From Acidobacteriota bacterium (GTDB lineage Bacteria; Acidobacteriota; Blastocatellia; Pyrinomonadales; Pyrinomonadaceae): a stretch of DNA of 8,059 nt. Within the stretch, counting starts at the first letter, position 1. The number at the start of each line of letters is the position of its first letter. The notes below the pieces were generated by a model. It was given only the letters and a program-made list of their open reading frames with translations, had not been told where the DNA came from and ran no database searches. This document shows, piece by piece, positions 5,538-8,059 of the stretch. The translations under genes and the position numbers were made by a program. The DNA lies in contig JABFSB010000164.1 of the NCBI GenBank assembly GCA_013140875.1, positions 1 to 8,059 on the forward strand. Direction: 5' to 3'.

Positions 5538-8059
5538 TTACTCGTCGTCTTCGTCCGGTACTGCAAGCAGCGATGCGCTCGTTACGAGGTCGTCGTCACC
5601 GCATTTTATTAGCGTAACTCCCTGAGCCGAGCGGCCGGTTTCGCGGATCTTATCGACCCCGAGGCGGATGAGCTTTGCCTGCTGGGTGATGATCATGATT
5701 TCGCTGTCGTCCTCGACCGGGAACGCGGCCACGACCTTGCCGGTTTTTTCGGTCGTTTTCATATTGATGACGCCGATGCCGCCGCGTCTCGTCAGGCGAT
5801 AACTGTTGACCTGCGTCTGCTTGCCAAAGCCCTTTTCGGAAACGGAAAGTATCTTTTCATTTCCTTCCATCGAAACGGCACACACGGCCACGACGTAATC
5901 GCCTTTTCTCAGGTTGACGCCGCGAACACCGCGAGCGGCACGGCCCATTGGACGCACGTCCGTTTCCTGGAAACGTACAGCCATTCCGTCGTGCGTGGCG
6001 ACAAAGATCTGCTGTTTGCCGTCGGTGCGAATAACTTCGAGAAGCTCGTCGCCTTCGTCGATATTTATCGCGTTGATGCCGTTGGCGCGGATGTTCTGGT
6101 AATCGGCCAATGCGGTTTTCTTGATCACGCCGTTTTTGGTGACCATCGTCAAGTAAACTTCCTCGCCAAAGTCGCGTACCGGCATTACCGAAACCAGTTT
6201 TCGTTCCGACGAAAGCTGGACAAGATTGACCACGGCTTTTCCGCGTGCCGCCGCGGCCGCCTCCGGAATCTCGTGGACCTTGATCTTAAAGACCTGTCCG
6301 TCTTCGGTAAAGATCATCAGGTACGCGTGCGTCGACGCGATAAAAAGGTTTTCGACAAAATCGTCATTCTTCGCCGTTGCTCCGAGACGGCCTTTACCGC
6401 CGCGGCCCTGGCGTGAGTAGGTCGAGACAGGCGTGCGTTTGATGTAGCCGGCTTTTGTTACAGTGATCGCAACATCCTCGTCCTTGATCAGGTCTTCGAT
6501 CGAGAGTTCAACATCGGCGTCCACGATCTCGGTTCTCCGAGCGTCGCCGAACGTTTTTTTCACTTCCTCAAGCTCGTCGACGATCACTTGTCTTAGTACG
6601 CTTTCGTTCTGAAGAATATTCTCGAGTTCGGCTATGTGCTTTATGACCGCCTCATATTCGTCGAGGATCTTCTGACGTTCAAGGGCCGAAAGCCGACGCA
6701 ATTGCAGATCGAGGATCGCCTGGGCTTGAATTTCCGTGAACTCAAGTCCGGCGATGACCTTTTGAAGATCTTTAAGAAAAGCGTCCTGCGGCTTTGCCCC
6801 GGTAATGCCCCGCCATGATTTCACTTCGTCAAGGGCGGTGAAATTTGCGGTCAACCACTGCTTGGCCTCATCGACCGAACGCGCGTTTCGGATAAGCGGG
6901 ATAATGTAATCCAGCGCGTCGATGGCTTTATTCAAGCCTTCTAAGATATGGGCTCTCGCCTGCGCCTTGCGAAGCTCGAATTCGGTACGGCGGCGCACGA
7001 CCTCTCGTCGAAATTCGACGAAGGACTCGATCATCTGCTTGAGCGTCAAGACCTTGGGCTGTCCGTCGACGATCGCGATGTTGATGATGCCGAAAGACGA
7101 CTGCATCGGCGTCAGCTTGTAAAGCTTATTGAGCACGACCTGGGCGATCGCGTCGCGTTTCAGCTCGAGGACGATACGCATTCCAAGGCGGTTCGATTCG
7201 TCACGCAGTTCGGAAATGCCGTCGAGCTTTTTCTCATGAACGAGTTCGGCGATCTTTTCGATAAGTTTCGCCTTGTTCACCTGATACGGGATCTCGGTGA
7301 TGATGATCGCATCTTTCTCACGTTCGCCCCGGCCGATCCGGTCAATGGCGGCACGGGCACGCATCTGGATAATTCCGCGTCCCTCGCGATACGCTCGTTT
7401 GATCTCTTCCCGGCCATAGATGAACCCGGCGGTCGGAAAATCCGGGCCCGGAATGTGCTGCATCAGCTCATCGACGGTGATCGTCGGATTCCGGATCAGA
7501 GCGATCGTGCCGGCAAGGACCTCATTGAGGTTGTGCGGCGGTATCTTGGTCGCCATACCGACCGCGATACCTTCCGAACCGTTTACCAGCAAAAGCGGCA
7601 CTTTCGTCGGAAGCACGGACGGCTCGCTTAACGAATCGTCGTAGTTCGGCTGAAAATTGACCGTTTCTTTCTCGATGTCATTAAGGACCTCGTTAGCAAT
7701 CTTCGCCAAACGGACCTCGGTATAACGCATCGCCGCCGGATTATCGCCGTCTATCGAACCGAAATTCCCTTGTCCGTCCACCAGCGTGTAGCGCATCGAG
7801 AAGTCCTGCGCCATCCTGACGACGGAATCGTAGATCGCCGAATCGCCGTGCGGATGATATTTGCCCATTACGTCGCCTACGGCACGGGCCGATTTTCTGT
7901 ACGGCTTGCCGGCGGTATTTCCGGCCTCATACATTCCGAAAAGGATTCGGCGGTGTACCGGTTTCAGTCCGTCGCGGACATCCGGCAGGGCTCGTCCGAT
8001 GATCACGGACATGGCGTAGTCGAGATAGGAACGGCGCATCTCGTCTTCGATATTTATCT
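5538..8059 (-). CDS. gyrA: DNA gyrase subunit A (partial, extreme N-terminus outside window)
   Basis: The frame runs from the right edge (reading INIEDEMRRSYLDYAM) to a TAA at 5538-5540. It gives 839 visible residues and lacks only the first few. GyrA cuts and rejoins DNA and, with GyrB and ATP, introduces negative supercoils. Counting from the Met at 8039, the catalytic tyrosine is Y106 in AAMRYTEVRLAKIA. The quinolone-determining region reads GKYHPHGDSAIYD, with serine (67) and aspartate (71) at the positions equivalent to E. coli S83 and D87, the drug-sensitive form. The breakage-reunion domain fills about 1-500. The C-terminal beta-pinwheel has the GyrA box QGRGGKG (544-550) and five further blade motifs near 597, 649, 698, 750 and 801, which separates it from ParC. 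The C-terminus is acidic (DEDDE). No intein or large insertion is seen. Confidence 0.98.
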   Translation of the reverse strand, partial: INIEDEMRRSYLDYAMSVIIGRALPDVRDGLKPVHRRILFGMYEAGNTAGKPYRKSARAVGDVMGKYHPHGDSAIYDSVVRMAQDFSMRYTLVDGQGNFGSIDGDNPAAMRYTEVRLAKIANEVLNDIEKETVNFQPNYDDSLSEPSVLPTKVPLLLVNGSEGIAVGMATKIPPHNLNEVLAGTIALIRNPTITVDELMQHIPGPDFPTAGFIYGREEIKRAYREGRGIIQMRARAAIDRIGRGEREKDAIIITEIPYQVNKAKLIEKIAELVHEKKLDGISELRDESNRLGMRIVLELKRDAIAQVVLNKLYKLTPMQSSFGIINIAIVDGQPKVLTLKQMIESFVEFRREVVRRRTEFELRKAQARAHILEGLNKAIDALDYIIPLIRNARSVDEAKQWLTANFTALDEVKSWRGITGAKPQDAFLKDLQKVIAGLEFTEIQAQAILDLQLRRLSALERQKILDEYEAVIKHIAELENILQNESVLRQVIVDELEEVKKTFGDARRTEIVDADVELSIEDLIKDEDVAITVTKAGYIKRTPVSTYSRQGRGGKGRLGATAKNDDFVENLFIASTHAYLMIFTEDGQVFKIKVHEIPEAAAAARGKAVVNLVQLSSERKLVSVMPVRDFGEEVYLTMVTKNGVIKKTALADYQNIRANGINAINIDEGDELLEVIRTDGKQQIFVATHDGMAVRFQETDVRPMGRAARGVRGVNLRKGDYVVAVCAVSMEGNEKILSVSEKGFGKQTQVNSYRLTRRGGIGVINMKTTEKTGKVVAAFPVEDDSEIMIITQQAKLIRLGVDKIRETGRSAQGVTLIKCGDDDLVTSASLLAVPDEDDE

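Noticed and set aside
6948..7631. Long plus-strand frame of 227 residues inside gyrA
   Set aside because: Antisense shadow of the strongly conserved gyrA coding frame, with no family resemblance.
5538..8059. Could the gyrase subunit be ParC instead
   Set aside because: A GyrA box (QGRGGKG) and six C-terminal blade motifs with a GyrA-like N-terminus favour GyrA.

Overview
The window carries a chromosomal stretch of a moderately GC-rich bacterium with genes packed on both strands. Protein style suggests Acidobacteriota, perhaps class Blastocatellia: the RuvA, RuvB and GyrA sequences, a small one-helix membrane protein with a coiled coil and proline run, and a glutamic-type membrane protease beside ruvA. 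This placement is an inference from memory of family style, not a computed result.

Left end (1-855, minus strand): a class II aldolase gene of the L-fuculose-phosphate aldolase type runs off the left edge. Upstream of it on the same strand is a gene for a small membrane-anchored coiled-coil protein. Between them sits a well-formed intrinsic terminator whose U-tract runs directly into the aldolase start codon.

Middle (856-5382, plus strand): a divergent intergenic region with a good sigma70-type promoter leads into ruvA. Then come a CPBP-family intramembrane protease, a VapBC-like toxin-antitoxin pair, a secreted protein of unknown function, and ruvB. RuvA and RuvB form the Holliday-junction branch-migration motor, but here their genes lie about 2.6 kb apart. 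The four genes between them point the same way. At the ruvA stop codon there is a 77-base, almost perfect inverted repeat that looks like an inserted mobile palindrome. It also keeps an open frame that could extend the protease N-terminus. The antitoxin overlaps the toxin by 4 nt (ATGA), and the secreted-protein gene overlaps ruvB by 4 nt (GTGA), so ruvB translation appears coupled to an unrelated-looking gene.

Right end (5383-8059): ruvB converges on gyrA (minus strand), which is missing only its first few codons at the right edge. Their short shared 3' region has a heptamer tandem repeat and a bidirectional terminator. GyrA has the catalytic tyrosine, the GyrA box and six C-terminal blade motifs.

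I found no tRNA, rRNA, CRISPR array, insertion-sequence transposase or prophage gene. The items most worth following up are the 77-base palindrome, the toxin-antitoxin plus secreted-protein block between ruvA and ruvB, and the terminator that abuts the aldolase start codon.
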